Assembly (NCBI RefSeq): GCF_001949145.1
Contig: NW_019091362.1
Coordinates: forward strand, 10,500,031-10,564,030
Direction of reading: 5' to 3'
Length of the DNA stretch: 64,000 nt
DNA from: Acanthaster planci
Lineage: Eukaryota; Echinodermata; Asteroidea; Valvatida; Acanthasteridae
This document shows positions 1-12,420 of this stretch, in pieces (positions within the stretch are counted from its first letter, which is position 1; the number at the start of each line of letters is the position of its first letter). The notes beneath the pieces were generated by a model. It did no database searches and was not told where the DNA came from. It saw nothing but the letters and a program-made list of their open reading frames with translations. The position numbers and the translations under genes were made by a program.

Positions 1-2314
1 TTTGTAGGAAGAAGCTTACAGATACATGTACATGTATAACACTACAGGTACATGCATTTTGTCTAGCTAACGGTGAAATGTTCTTTCAACTACAACCGGA
101 ATTGTCTTTTTTAGATTATCCAAGGAGAATGTATCTCCATGGTCTCACAAACAAAGCAACACAACTGTATAGTAGTATGGTATGATCAACATGCCACTAA
201 CATCTGATATTGCTGCTATGCTACAACTGTACATTTACCAGTATGTCATGTATGTAAGTACTGTACATGTGAGTTAAGTCTTTGCATTCAACGGTGATTT
301 GCATACATGTACAATACATTTTACATACATTATATTGTATGAGGATGCAAGAACCCATCCACTGTACATGTACAAGATCTACATGTATACACACCGGTAC
401 AATTGTGCGTGCAAAGTGTACATGTACAATGTAATAACAAAATGTGAATGTTTGTTAAAATGACAAGTGGTACATTTGATGTAGATATATTAAACACAAA
501 ATCCAAAAATCAGGGTATGTGCAGGCTATCATATCTTAACCACAACATGAAGCCCAATAGATGGACCATTTGCATATATGAAATGCTATGTTAGCATACC
601 AGTAGTAGGACAGAATTAATTAATATTCATGACTGAGCTTTCCATTCTAATTGGACATCATTGTCCTTACAGCATCTCACTACACTCAATGCAAACACCC
701 TGTTGAGATCACAGTCTGTCAAATCTGTCACTGTTTGCGGTTTGGTGAGAGCCCATTTTATTCTGGCACTTTCGCGATCTTAAATTGAATGCCCAGTGGT
801 CTAGAAGTGTCCACAGATTAGTCATCGGTCTAAGTGCTAGAGACGGTCTTTTTAGCCACAGGCAAGTTCATTTTTTTGCTAACAGATACACAGATAGTGG
901 AAGTGCCAAAACTACATGGACACATACAATGTACATGTACGTGCACACTGTACCGATACACGTATGCCAGACACTTCTTAATCGTGCTCATACATACCGG
1001 TTACATATACACATAGTTAAGCATCTGAGATGATGAAAAAATTGTTCACAGTGGAAAACGTGCTCGTCAAGTGCAGACATTGAAGCATTTGGTATTAAAC
1101 TATGATTTCTCACATTCATGTGTTGCAAGAGAAACTTCACGAGCAGAGCGGCTTCTGAAACAGCAACCGCTAATTACTAAAATAAATGATCTGAATACCG
1201 CACACTGGTTTTCATGCATACATGTACATTTACATGTGCTGCATAACAATTTTCATCTTATTTTGTTTATTGATACGAGTACATGTACATGTAGACTATA
1301 CAAACAGGAATGTTGCCAGTCAATACATGTACATTAACATGTAGGGCCTAAAAAAAATCAAAGCCATATTTTTGCCTAATTTTATAAACGTACATGTACA
1401 TGTATCTAGAATTCCAGATTTAAATATACATGTTGGGAAGATGCCAAATTTCAATGCGACAGTTTCACTTTGCTGTCAGGAATATTTCCTTAAAAAGGGT
1501 CCTTTTTCTCTTCAAATGGCAATAAACTAACAGGTTAAAAAGAAATTAATTCCACAAGACTAAAAAAATGAATTTGCAAATTTACCGGATATTTCATGTG
1601 TTAAGCCGTATGTATGATTATTTGCGAAATTATACCAACATGTGCATGAACTATACTTCATCACTGCATAAATTTGTCAGTTGTCTCATCATGGAGGAAG
1701 GAATAGATTCATACACTGTACTGCTACATGTAGTGTAACTGCTATGGTCTTCTGTGCTTTAATAAACAACAAATCAAGGAATTTAGCATGTCTGCCATAC
1801 ATGAACATGTACAGTTACTAATTTATTCCTAGCACGTATTACGAAACCCCCTGAGATGGCAATTATCTTCCAGTCAGCTGATTATGATCAATAGGGGACT
1901 GCCCCTGGCCATGAGGCCCCCCATCCTGTCAAGATTGATCCCCATTCATAAATACAATACCACATGACACCAGTGTGCTGATTTACAATGTACATGTACA
2001 GTACATGTACATGTACCAGTAAGTTATGGCCAGCTGCTAGATCTATAGGGTGTCTTGTTTACAATGAATGACAGAGTTGGAAGGTTTGTTTAGAGGTTTT
2101 TTCTTCAGCAGTATGAAATTATAGCAATTATACACATACAGTATATTGTAGGATGTGGGAGTGGTGGGTTGGATGGGATCATGGGTTGCCTGGGAGTGAA
2201 GGTCAGTTACGGGTGATCTCATAACATACAGTGCATGGAGTCATCTCTTGGGTAAGCTCAAGGCACAGTCCCACGTCTGCAGCTGTCCATTACATTCTGG
2301 AAAAACAGGGTTCC

Positions 2315-2560
2315 TGCACCAAAAGGATGATTAAATTCCATGCTTTTCCATGACCAAAATGAAAATCCATGATCCAATAGTTGCAATTTCTTGAACTCTT
2401 CGGACTTTTACCTGTAAAGTTGCAAATGAAATCACACACTTTATGCACTTATTTCTAATAGAAATCACACAGTGTTTGAAGAACTTCCATGACATTTCCA
2501 TGACTTTAATCATTTCTACAAAATTCCATGACTTTTCCAGGCCTGGAAAACAAACATGCA
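2315..2560. repeat. Dispersed repeat with CCATGACTTTTCC motifs
   Basis: Repeated units TTCCATGACTTTTCCA, TTCCATGACATTTCCATGA and CCATGCTTTTCCATGACC cluster here, ending GGCCTGGAAAA. Elements of this look are widespread in aquatic animal genomes; I infer a non-autonomous element. Ends uncertain. Confidence 0.5.
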
Positions 2561-3061
2561 TTTAAGACCAGTTCAGGAGAATGAACGCGGCAAGGTTATT
2601 ATCAATGTTTGTTCTCCTGAGCAAGGTTTTAAACATTAACTTAGTTTAACACCGGATAAGCACATATTTATTCCCATTCATAAATACCTGTTTATTCAGA
2701 GTCAAAAGAAGTCAAGATATGGTATGATGGATTTCCAATGATATTGTTCTAAAATGTTACTTTCATTTTCCCAAACACCCTAACCCATTTTATGGTACAT
2801 GTATGTTCCTTTTGAAAATTGTCCAATAGAATGTCCTTTTATTCGGACTTGGCACGTGTGTTGCACGTTCTGCATGTTGTTTGAGACCAATAGGGATGGA
2901 GTAAACTTTCTCATATCCAGGTACATATACCAGCGCGTGTTTCACAAAGCGGGCATCATCACTTCTCAGCGGGTGTTGTCAATACACGGTCAAGTTGCAG
3001 GTTGTTGAACAGTGAAACTGTCTGAGGTACAGGTATTTATGAAAGTCCATTTTAAAAAAAG

Positions 3062-3088
3062 ATGATCTCTGTACTGTACAGAGATCAT
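3062..3088. repeat. Perfect hairpin, 13-base arms, 1-base loop
   Basis: ATGATCTCTGTAC, one T, then its exact complement GTACAGAGATCAT. Function unknown. Confidence 0.8.
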
Positions 3089-4439
3089 GCCAATACCGTT
3101 TTGACACTTTAGCAAAAACTGATTTACTGCCATGCAAGCAATCCATGCTTAAGCATGCATTAGTTGCACTGCTACATAGTACATTGTTTATGTACATGTA
3201 ATGGAGGTACACGTACATGTACATGTACATTGTACATGTGCTGGTATGCATGTACATTGGTATTCTGGACCGACTAAGGCACACTTTGTTGATCTAGAGA
3301 GGCTGCAAAAGAAAACTCTAAAGAATTATTTTGGCTGGTGATCTTAGTTCTGCAAACCCTGTAAAGAAATTTGTCAAAAGTATGGGCTTCCGACTATATT
3401 GCTGATAGATTGGAACAACTCTTCTTCAATTTTGGCAAAATCCTCTTGGATTGCCAAACCTATTGGCATTGGCTCCCTCAAAACTGAAATTACAACTTGC
3501 GAAATTTGAATCAGATGTGTACTCTGAAATACATGTACTGGACTAACCGATATAAGAGGAGCTGTATTCCATCTCTTGTAGATGCACTTAATAAAAGTAA
3601 TTAATGTGTTTTCTGTTTCAGTGCTGGGTTTTTGTTGGCTCTGGTTGCGTGGTGATGGTTTACTCTGCTCAAAAATTGGCTTATGCATACATGTACATGT
3701 ACACGAAGGTGTCCGGCTGGTACCACGGATAAAAGATGGTTGTCCTGTGATAACCTGATATGTCTGGTCTTCCAGTCATAATTGTTTTGTTTTTGACTTG
3801 TGTCTTTTTGTCTTTGAATCCCATGCTCTTGCCACTTCTGTTACTTTTTGATACTTTTTTGCCATACATGTATTTTGTTGTGATTCGTATTGGTAATGTC
3901 CTTTGTACGTTTCTACATGTACCGGTAGTCTGTGGTCTGATAAGGAAAGTGAAAATGTATTCTTTTGTAAATGTATCACATTTCCATGTGTCCCGATTAT
4001 TGTCATCTTTAGTCTTGTATTTCTTTGCATTGCTTTTCAACAAAATATGTGTATACGTTTTACGTAGATCAATCTTTTTATATATACATTACTTAACATT
4101 TATGTTTGAAGCAGTTACCATGGTAATTCCAGAATTGTGTGGTACACGTATGGTACATGTATATGAATACAAAAACGTAGGGTCATGGTAGAGTCTACTG
4201 ATGATGACAAAGGCAGGTTGTACTAGTTTAAAATAAATGTGCACTGTACAATGGCTAAATGCATTGGCAGTACAACACTGTAGGTGTACCGGTAGTACCG
4301 GGTACCAAAACCCCACATGGGAATGAGCTGGGGAATCCTCAAGATTCTTGACGTCTAAGAAACAGTGCAGATCTTCAGCTCATGGGAGTAAGGCTTGGTT
4401 TCTTCTTCAGGATGAGTCACTCCGCCGGGAGAGTAGAAG

Positions 4440-4690
4440 ATGGGTGATGTGGCAGGTGACCTCATTACCCAGGAGACCGGCTTAGCAACGCCACAGTTTG
4501 CTCTCCGTCTGCTTGGCCCTGCCTCACTCATGCATGAAGTGCTCAGGGAATTAAGGGAATGTACTGGTTTCCCTTGTGACCCTCTGCTGGGGTTTCTTGG
4601 GAAGTATTGTAGGCTGAAAGAAGGCGTGGACTGGCTCGAACATGTTGGAATGTGGATAGCGCAGAAGGAAAAGTGCTACAACACTCATTT
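4440..4690 (+). other. Unassigned open frame, possible exon or element fragment
   Basis: An ATG at 4440 opens a frame of 137 codons. Its first 80 or so codons (MGDVAGDLITQETGLATP to about DWLEHVGMW) are richer in G+C than the flanks and protein-like; the tail runs into the neighbouring LINE tail. A polypyrimidine-AG acceptor (TTTCTTCTTCAG) ends about 30 bases upstream. I do not recognise the family and see no good donor. Confidence 0.22.
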
Positions 4691-4799
4691 AGATCCAAAA
4701 TCATTTTTACCCTTAATAATCTGTCAACTTTTAAGTGCTGAATCCCTTTTACATCTTACAAGACATACACGTGCCATACATACATGTACATGTATCTCA

Positions 4800-5330
4800 A
4801 CTGCAATAATAATAAATCTTTATACCGTGCCCAAGCAAGCTCACGGTGCCTAACACGGGATTAATAACACATACATAACAGGGACCCTAGAAATTCAGCC
4901 AAAAAAATACATGTACATGTACAAGAGAGGATAAAAAACATGTGCAAGCAAGGTCTTGGAAAAGGAAGGTCGTTAAAGAAAGTCTAAACTGAACTCAGAC
5001 TCAGCTTCTCTCACAAATACTGGAAGTTCGTTCCAGAGGTGTAAGCCTGCTACTCTGAAGGAGTTACATGTATCTCCTGCTATCTTTTTGTTAGATATCG
5101 GGATAGAAAGCCGAGTAAGATCAGAAGACGAGCAAAGTCGGTGTTCATGGGAGATTGATACACTCAGTAACTGTATAAGATCAGTCAGATACATGTATGA
5201 CTCGACACATGAAAAAAAAACATGACGGCAGGCTGCTTTCATCCGTAAAATTATCAATCTTAAGTGAAAATGCCGACACTCAAACAGAGTACTTAATTTG
5301 TTCGATACATGTTGACATTCACTCAATACC
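4800..5330 (-). mobile_element. 3' end of a CR1/L2-like LINE, truncated
   Basis: On the minus strand, RLSIPISNKKIAGDTCN leads to FRVAGLHLWNELPVFVRE, the characteristic C-terminal tail (F...A..LWN.LP...R) of CR1/L2-type ORF2. The DNA then ends in GGGCACGGTATAAAGATTTATTATTATT, a typical trinucleotide LINE tail. The frame is interrupted upstream; no reverse transcriptase motif remains. Confidence 0.72.
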
Positions 5331-7859
5331 CAATCCTTTTAGTGGGCATGATGGTTACCTTTTGCCTGCGATTAAAAATCAGTTTATAGGCCTCCATGTA
5401 GTGAATTATTCAGTACCAGGCTACCAGCATGGCAAACATGCTCTTTTTTCCCTATACGCATATGTACAGTATGTGATCACTGGATCTACATGTAGCTCAA
5501 TTTCCAGACTAACAGACACACCTGAAATTTCACTCTTCATATGAGAGGTCAGGGTTGGACAAAGTACATGTACATGTACATGCACTGTACATGTATGCTA
5601 TGAACCGGGTAGTTAAATGTTGCAGGGTTTGTTTGGTTCATACAGTACATTTCGGTACCTGTACAAGTCCCTACAGGTACATGTACATGTACATTGCAGT
5701 TTATTTTACAAAATACATGTAGAAAACCTGTACCAACTGGAGAGTTTGCAGCCTACACACACCGTGTACTAATACTTGTGTTGTTTATTATCTCGCAATG
5801 ACCAAACAACCAAGGCAGGATTTATCTCAACTTGGTTCTTAGAAGATAAGCCTAGGCTACATGTACACTAATGGTCATTTATAATGTTTGATACATGTAC
5901 AGTACATGTACTGGTACATGTAGCTTGTACCCAATCGTCCCATAACCCAGAGAACATCTACATACACGCATCTGTTTATTTTACTGTTTTTAGGGAGATT
6001 TCAGAAAAAAGAAGTTGAATACTTGGAGCCGTCAAGTTTAATAAAAAGCAGGCTGAGTTAACATACATGTACAAGTACATGTACATACTGGTACCACGTT
6101 TACAAAGTTTATTACACTCAACATGCTCACACTTTGCGTGAAAAGATTTTCTATCTACATCCCCCACCAAAATCAGTTTGGAACAAAAAAATCTTCTAAA
6201 ATAGCTACCCTGTTGTGTTCAAAATATATACATGTAGGGGAAGAAAGTTCTGGTTTTCCGTGTTAGATGTTCTTGGCGCTGTATGGTCACATACTGTAGC
6301 AACTCAACCATGTCAAAAGTGTTCGCGCGTAGGCCTGGGCCTACATGTACATTCTGTCCAATTTTGCACATGTTTTACTGAAATGAATCTGAAAATGACA
6401 CATTGTGCCAAGCATTTATATAATTTTGAACACAACTGGATACTTATTTTCAAAGATTTTGGTGTTCCTGACCAATTCTGGTGGGGTATTAAAGTAAAAT
6501 CTTTCAAAATATGCAATGAGCCATCATATATGTACATGTACATGTAGGTTCCATACAGTATGGCATGTTACTTGCAGAACTCCAAGTTACATTAGATGCA
6601 TTTGACCTAATAAATGAGTTTGTAACACCACCGAGTATGGGTTTTTGAATGCAGCCCTGTTATGTCAAATTGGGGTAAAGTTACATATTAACATGATTAA
6701 AGATCAATCACATTACTTTGACATACATTAGTACATGTACATGCACCGGTATGTAAAATGGTTACTGAACAGGGAATTGGTAATTGTTAACCATGTCATG
6801 ACTAACATGGCAGCTTTTCCTCATATTTATAAATAAAATCGTCATTTTGGGAGTTCAGTTCCACTGTGAGAATGCTTAGGGTAAAAAACGCACCGATGAG
6901 GGTGGCAAACAAATCTATTGATCTGATGATGTCAAAATACAGCTCTTGTTTCCCAAGGCTTTCTTGACCTTGGGGCAGAACAGAGAAAAACGGGTGAAGT
7001 ACATGTACATGTGTAAGTTAGATGTCATTCTAGGCAAATGACCATGGCCATCTGCCTAATATTCATTAGGACCTTACACTAGAGAGTTGGGATGGCTCAA
7101 TTTTATCATACTGGTACAATCCAGTGTTGACAAACACTGTTGATGGAAAAACCCAAAGTGGCTTTCACTGTCCGACCTCTTTAAATTCACAGTTACATGC
7201 AAGTGCATGCAAGCACAGCTTTTACGTGAGCGGGTGTGTTAGCCCCAAAATAATGAAAGTTGTATAACTGCAGAGCTGTAGTGTGACGGCATCAAAACAG
7301 GCTTTATTGGATGCTCCTGAGGACTGTCGTTTTCAGTTTACCTGATATGACGGACTTCAACTCGTGCTTTTGACGTCAGTAGCAATCTTTTTTTAGTTTT
7401 TACCGACTGAACTGTTTGTTATACACTTATTTCATAAAAATGGAAACCGTGAATTACCGGTACATGAACCAATATGATTGATCTTCAACAAAAATCCACT
7501 TTCTCAAACAAATCTTCCCTCAAAATTCAAAAAGCTGTCAAAACGTATGCACCTGTACATATCTACCGGTATTTAACTCCAATGGCCTATGTGTTCAGGA
7601 CTGTGTGGCTATTTCTTGAAAAAATTGGAGCTTTTATTCACCACTCTCTCATTCCCCTGATGAATGGAAAACAAAGTCTACACATCGCAATCTTACTGAG
7701 GGAATGCGCATGCAGCGTATGCAGTCGAGGTTGCAGTCAACCATCAATCCAACGCATGCGCAATGTGTAATGTGCAATGTGTTTGCATTGCTTTTGTCAG
7801 GAGAATGAGAGAGTGGTAAAAACTCACTTTTTTGCAAGAAATAGTCGTACAAGAAAAAG

Positions 7860-8364
7860 TTGGTCTCATCATGGAGGAAGGACACAGGAGTTTGAATTGC
7901 CCAGGCAAATAACATCTGTCCAATTAGCGCTTTCTGGCTTGTTCGATATGTCCATAGCCAGAGCGCAGCGAGTGCTTGCTGTGCACCATCTACATGTATT
8001 TCACAACCACGTAACCCCTTTATACCCTGTGATCGTCGTCGCAAGTCTTTGGCTGATTATCTGTATTCTTAAGATTTCTGTGTACTGAAGTATAGGAGAT
8101 GGAATATCCATGCAGCTGTTGGTCCTTGGTAAGATCTTGTAACATCAAATATATCATACTGTACATGTAATGCTTGCGCAGTTGCTTGTGTTATGCCATA
8201 TGACCTAAATGTACATATGTGCAGTTACTGCCCTTAACGAACGCCTTCTGCAGGAGTTACATATATTTTGAGAATAGATAGCCACGTTGTTGACAATATT
8301 TTGTGTTTTGTTTGAACCATTCTTAAGATGGTTGCAACTCCTTCTGTGTCCTTCCTCCATGGTC
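7860..8364. repeat. Dispersed repeat, copy A (partner at 49135-49510)
   Basis: Shares a colinear series with 49135-49510: CATGGAGGAAGGACACAG, TTTCACAAC near 7998, CTTGCGCAGTTGCTTGTGTTA, and the TGCAGTTA block. The first motif recurs inverted at 8342-8362, so this copy may be bounded by short inverted repeats. A lone CATGGAGGAAGGA also occurs at 1690. Confidence 0.68.
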
Positions 8365-8509
8365 TCCTGGTCCTGAACCCATGGGTCAATGAAGTTAAAT
8401 AGAGATGCATATGTTTTTACTGCTTTTTTAGGGAAGATTCGATTGACAACTACATGTAAGTGGAATTTTTTGGGGGAAGAAAATGTACCCTGATTTGACA
8501 TAATGGCTG

Positions 8510-9050
8510 CTAGCCCTACTAGTGTGGCACAGACTCTCACTTCCGCTCCATCCTCAGCCACACATCCGTATACGCAATTTCGTGTCGGCGTACTGAAAAA
8601 TTTTGGCGTAAACACTTATCATCGTGGCCGCAATTTCTTTTGCACGCAGATACGATCCTTACCCTCTCCGCTTTCTTAGTGCCATTTATTGAATGATTTT
8701 ACTCACGTTGTTCTGGTATTTTCCAGTCTTTTTGCCTTCACCCATTTAATCTCAAGGGCTTGCTCTCACAGTCGCCATCTTTAAAATAAGGTCGTTGAAT
8801 ATATTACGTCACTTGACCCCTCATCGTCTCGACGGCTGTTCTATGTCAAGACATCTAAACTGCTGCCAAAGTTTTGGAAGAGCCCATTGGTACATGTGGT
8901 ATCTTATCGCTCAGTCCGTGTATTAGATATGTCTACACATGGAACTGCCGTCGAGACGATGAGGGGTCAAGTGAAGTAATGTTCAACAGATGTGTGGCTA
9001 AGGATGGAGCGGGAGTGAGAGTCCGTGCCACATTGGTGGGACTACATGGC
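8510..9050. repeat. Foldback element (inverted repeat)
   Basis: ACTTGACCCCTCATCGTCTCGACGGC near 8812-8837 is matched inverted by GCCGTCGAGACGATGAGGGGTCAAGT near 8947-8972. Outside, GTGTGGCACAGACTCTCACTTCCGC (8522 on) is matched inverted by GGGAGTGAGAGTCCGTGCCAC near 9010-9031. Arms differ in internal length. A third copy lies at 63620-63760. Confidence 0.75.
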
Positions 9051-9479
9051 TGCATTCAAAAACCCATGGTCAAAAGCCTCAGACTGTCAGTCACACAGAG
9101 GAGTTCTGCAAGTATTCAGTGATAGTGGTCATTGGTCATGGTGACAAATTAATATTGTTATTGGCACTAGTATTACCTTGGGACCATGGATACAGCCTAG
9201 CGTTAGATCATGGAATTCGTTCAACATGTCAGACATGTCCAACACGTCCAAGCATTTACATGTACTTACACATTTCCTTCCATGATTCAGTCAGTTCATG
9301 CAAAGAACATGTAGGGCCTCCAGCTGCTGTAAACACTGGTGTTGAAGACGTCTCTGCGAGTCCAGGAGCGTGTAATCAACTCAGCATGAGGTAGCCTAGG
9401 CCTACATGTACATGTACATCGTAAACTGACGTACGCGCAGACTCGAGTACTCTAGGCCTATACCACGTATACAGATAAA

Positions 9480-11035
9480 CACACTTCGTGCATTTCAGGC
9501 GCAAACAATGTCAAACAATTTCAGTGCCACCAAAATATGCCAGCTATAGTGACAAATGACATAGCGAAGCATGCGAAATCAAATCTATTCTAAAGCTGAA
9601 AATTTACGCGATTCTCAATGCAATCTTTGACACCGGAGAGAAAAGAAATTCTGACTGAACAGCTGTCCTGTCGGCGGCCGGCGCGAGATCCAACATTTCT
9701 TTTGATATTATTTAAACCTCGGTTTCATCACCAGCTGTGGCGCGCCAAAAGAATTCAGAGATCATTTTGCTCACGAAGTCGAGATACTCGGAATCTGTGC
9801 AGCCCACTGTTCATCTAGAATGCACATGTACTCTTAAATTGTATACTGCAAGGTAAGGGGGTTTCGTTTTCTTTTTGTAAAGGAAAATGTTGGAAAATAG
9901 TCAGGAAAGCTAAACAGAGTTCGAGGTGTATAGAAGCCAATTTTCAAAAATGGCTCCCATGTCGATAAGCAACTGGTAAACGGCGCGAATTGTTTGAGAG
10001 CTTCGTTACGTGACGACGGGGACCACCGACACATTAATTAAAATAATGCCCCGGTCCAGGTCCTTACCCGGGGAAAAAGTAATTTCTTTTCTTGTCCATT
10101 CTCATCAACCCAATGGAATTATCTGTGATAGTAGCATTTCTAAAATGCTAACGATTTCATTTCCTTTACTTCATTAAAAAAATGACACAGTTTGTCTAGG
10201 GGAGCAATTTACCAACAGTGTTACCCTGCTCTGCACATGGCGTCACCGCGGTAGTCCGAGTCTCGCCCGTTCTCAGTATTCCATCCACTTGCAACTGAGC
10301 ACATAGACTAAATTACTAGGAAGTGCTCTCCCCTTGAAAACTTTTTTAACAGATATGAAAGCTAAACAGGAGAAAATCACCTATTTGCTTGAAAACACCT
10401 CGGAATTGACCCCTTTAAATAGAGTTCTGCTGCAGAGTTTTGCCTCCCCCCTGGTTAAAAAAAAACTATTATAAAAGACGCCGGCATTACGTGAGCAGCC
10501 CTGCATCGCAATGAATATCAATTTGTTTTCTGAAAAACAAATGAAATTCTTGTCTGGTCACTAATCTTTCAATTTCTTTTCAATTTTTAATTATTCCCAC
10601 AAAAGAAAATCACCCCCCAAAAAGTGATTCTTCCGGAAGTCTGATTGCATCCATTTTTCAAGTGGCAACCCTCAACTTTCTCAGGCACTTAGGACCATTT
10701 TTCAACCGTATTTTTTAGCCATTCTGCCCTTATATGAAAGCTCAAAGACCCAGGGAGTTGATCCTGGCAAGGATTTACACAATCTCACCATTTTGGGGGC
10801 CAAAGATTTCCTTGTTCAAAAGATACTGGGGGGGGGGCACTTTTAATGCTAATGAGCTGGCCAGAAATTCTCACTTGAATGAGTGGCCTGCACCCTTACA
10901 TGTTCTTCCCGACCTGCCCAAAACTCGAGAGGGCGATATATAAAACGAGCTGCCGGTTATGCCCAGCATATGTCATGTGACTGACAAGTGAGCACTGAAA
11001 TGAGGTTGTCTCAGTGCGCCACAATGGGGGTCACA
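9480..11035. other. Intergenic stretch, nothing recognised
   Basis: Short open frames only, no homology I recognise. It contains a GC-rich patch at 9670-9690 (GGCGGCCGGCGCG), a G run near 10830 and an A-rich repeat at 10460. A promoter cannot be claimed. Confidence 0.5.
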
Positions 11036-11039
11036 AAGG

Positions 11040-11345
11040 GGCCTAGGGGTGCACCCTCGTAATTAGGCCAGAAATATGTCCGCCAAGCTCATTAATAAAA
11101 GTTATACACTCAAAATATTATATATTAGAGGGTCCTGAGAGCCATGGAACTGAGGAATTGAAGAAATATGAGACTGGACCTGAGTGCCGGACTCGGGGCT
11201 TCCAATTCTGAGCAATTTATGCAATCGAGTTTGAAAGTGGCACCATTTGAGCCATTTTGCCGAGGGAGGGTTTTTCAAAATGGCTACTTTTCTGGAGAGG
11301 GACATTTTCTACCTTTTAGGGGTGGTCTGCTTCTGGTGAAAATNT
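11040..11345 (+). repeat. Dispersed repeat of about 300 bases, copy A
   Basis: Colinear with 57985-58295 in the same orientation. Shared landmarks are AGTTATACACT, GAGGAATTG, TTCAATTCTGAGCAATTT-like, TTTTTCAAAATGGCT and GGGGTGGTCTGCTT. The two copies have diverged by substitutions and small indels. Base 11344 is N. Confidence 0.82.
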
Positions 11346-11519
11346 GGTGCACCCCTAGGCCGGGAAATTTGGGGTAAAACGAACACCCGTGCAACAGAGT
11401 ACGGACTCGGCACTTCGAGGGACCACTTTATCTCTGCGTTTGACATTGAACCGACCAGCGTCCCCTCAACACATCCCATGGCCTCTTGTGTAGTGCAACG
11501 AGTCACAAATTTTAGTGGC

Positions 11520-11625
11520 TCAATTCGAGCCAAGTCAGGTAACGTTGTGACTCAAGTCAGTCGAGTCACCGTCACTCGAGGCAAGTCAAGTACGTAACTC
11601 GAGTTGATTCGAGTCGGAAAGTATT
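11520..11625. repeat. Degenerate GAGTCAAGTC short repeat
   Basis: CAAGTCAGTCGAGTCACC, CTCGAGGCAAGTCAAGT and CTCGAGTTGATTCGAGTC follow one another. The same type occurs at 31245-31385. Confidence 0.6.
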
Positions 11626-11639
11626 TGAACACAATACGA

Positions 11640-12420
11640 GAAATTATAGGTTTTCCCGGCCGAATTTATCATCTTCGCACACGAATTAGCCACAGTTTCA
11701 TTGAAATTAGCCCAAAATAGAGTGAAGATCTAGATCACCATTTAAAGATCATTTGGCTTCCTTCTAACTTGAGCATGCAATGTTGTTATTCAAAAAGTGA
11801 AGGGTCAGCATTCTATTTGGAAAGCACACACAAAAAACAAATTTTCCCAAGGCACGCCCGCGGTATGTGTTTTGGCGTTCAATTTCGTGAATCGGCAAGC
11901 ATGTGTGAGATTCGCGCAATTTTATTCATTGAGCGTTAAATATTTTAATTCTTTTTGGGGGTGGGGGCTAATTTATGAAAATATCTCATGAAAAGAAACG
12001 TTTGTTTACTTATTTACTAATTCATATTTTGTTTCTGTTTGGATTTGTATGAAAAGAATGAATAACAGCGAAGTCAAATTTAATCACACAAAGGGGCAAA
12101 GTGGTTACATGTCCATAAAGAATGAGAAAACAAGAATGAAACATTAAAGCAAAACATTACTTTAAAAAGGTGACCAAAAAAGAAAAAGAAAAGAAAAGCC
12201 ATAGTTTAAGAGATTCCGAAAAATCTTAGTTTACATGCACACTTACGGAGAGAGTATGTTTCTTGGATATAAATACAGAAATTACAAATCAATAAACTGC
12301 ATCTAAAGGATTTCGATTTCAGCATCCGTGAAGAAGGTCCAGGGAGAGTGTCATTAAATTTCTACATTTTGATTAAACACAAGTAAATTTTAACTGTGTT
12401 GAATAACTCTTCATAAATAC
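11640..12420. other. Intergenic stretch, nothing recognised
   Basis: AT-rich with A-rich runs near 12170-12200; no gene or repeat that I can support. Confidence 0.5.

Larger units (their letters stand above)
1..9480. repeat. Intergenic region dense in TACATGTA / GTACATGTAC palindromes
   Basis: Runs such as TACATGTACATGTA recur every few hundred bases (for example 1980-2020, 3210-3235, 5565-5600, 5670-5695, 5890-5925, 9402-9418). They thin out sharply after about 9.5 kb. No gene recognised except for the LINE tail, dispersed repeats and one doubtful open frame, listed separately. Confidence 0.8.

Noticed and set aside
3374-3688. 104-codon minus-strand frame
   Set aside because: Not recognised; embedded in TACATG-rich DNA, with no convincing splice structure.
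3760-4191. 143-codon hydrophobic plus-strand frame that looks like membrane segments
   Set aside because: The hydrophobicity comes from T-rich DNA; no splice sites, family or codon bias.
7649-8044. 131-codon minus-strand frame
   Set aside because: Lies in the dispersed repeat of 7860-8364; no protein family seen.
1-9480. Regularly recurring palindromes as a possible CRISPR-like array
   Set aside because: Spacing irregular, no constant spacer length, eukaryotic context.
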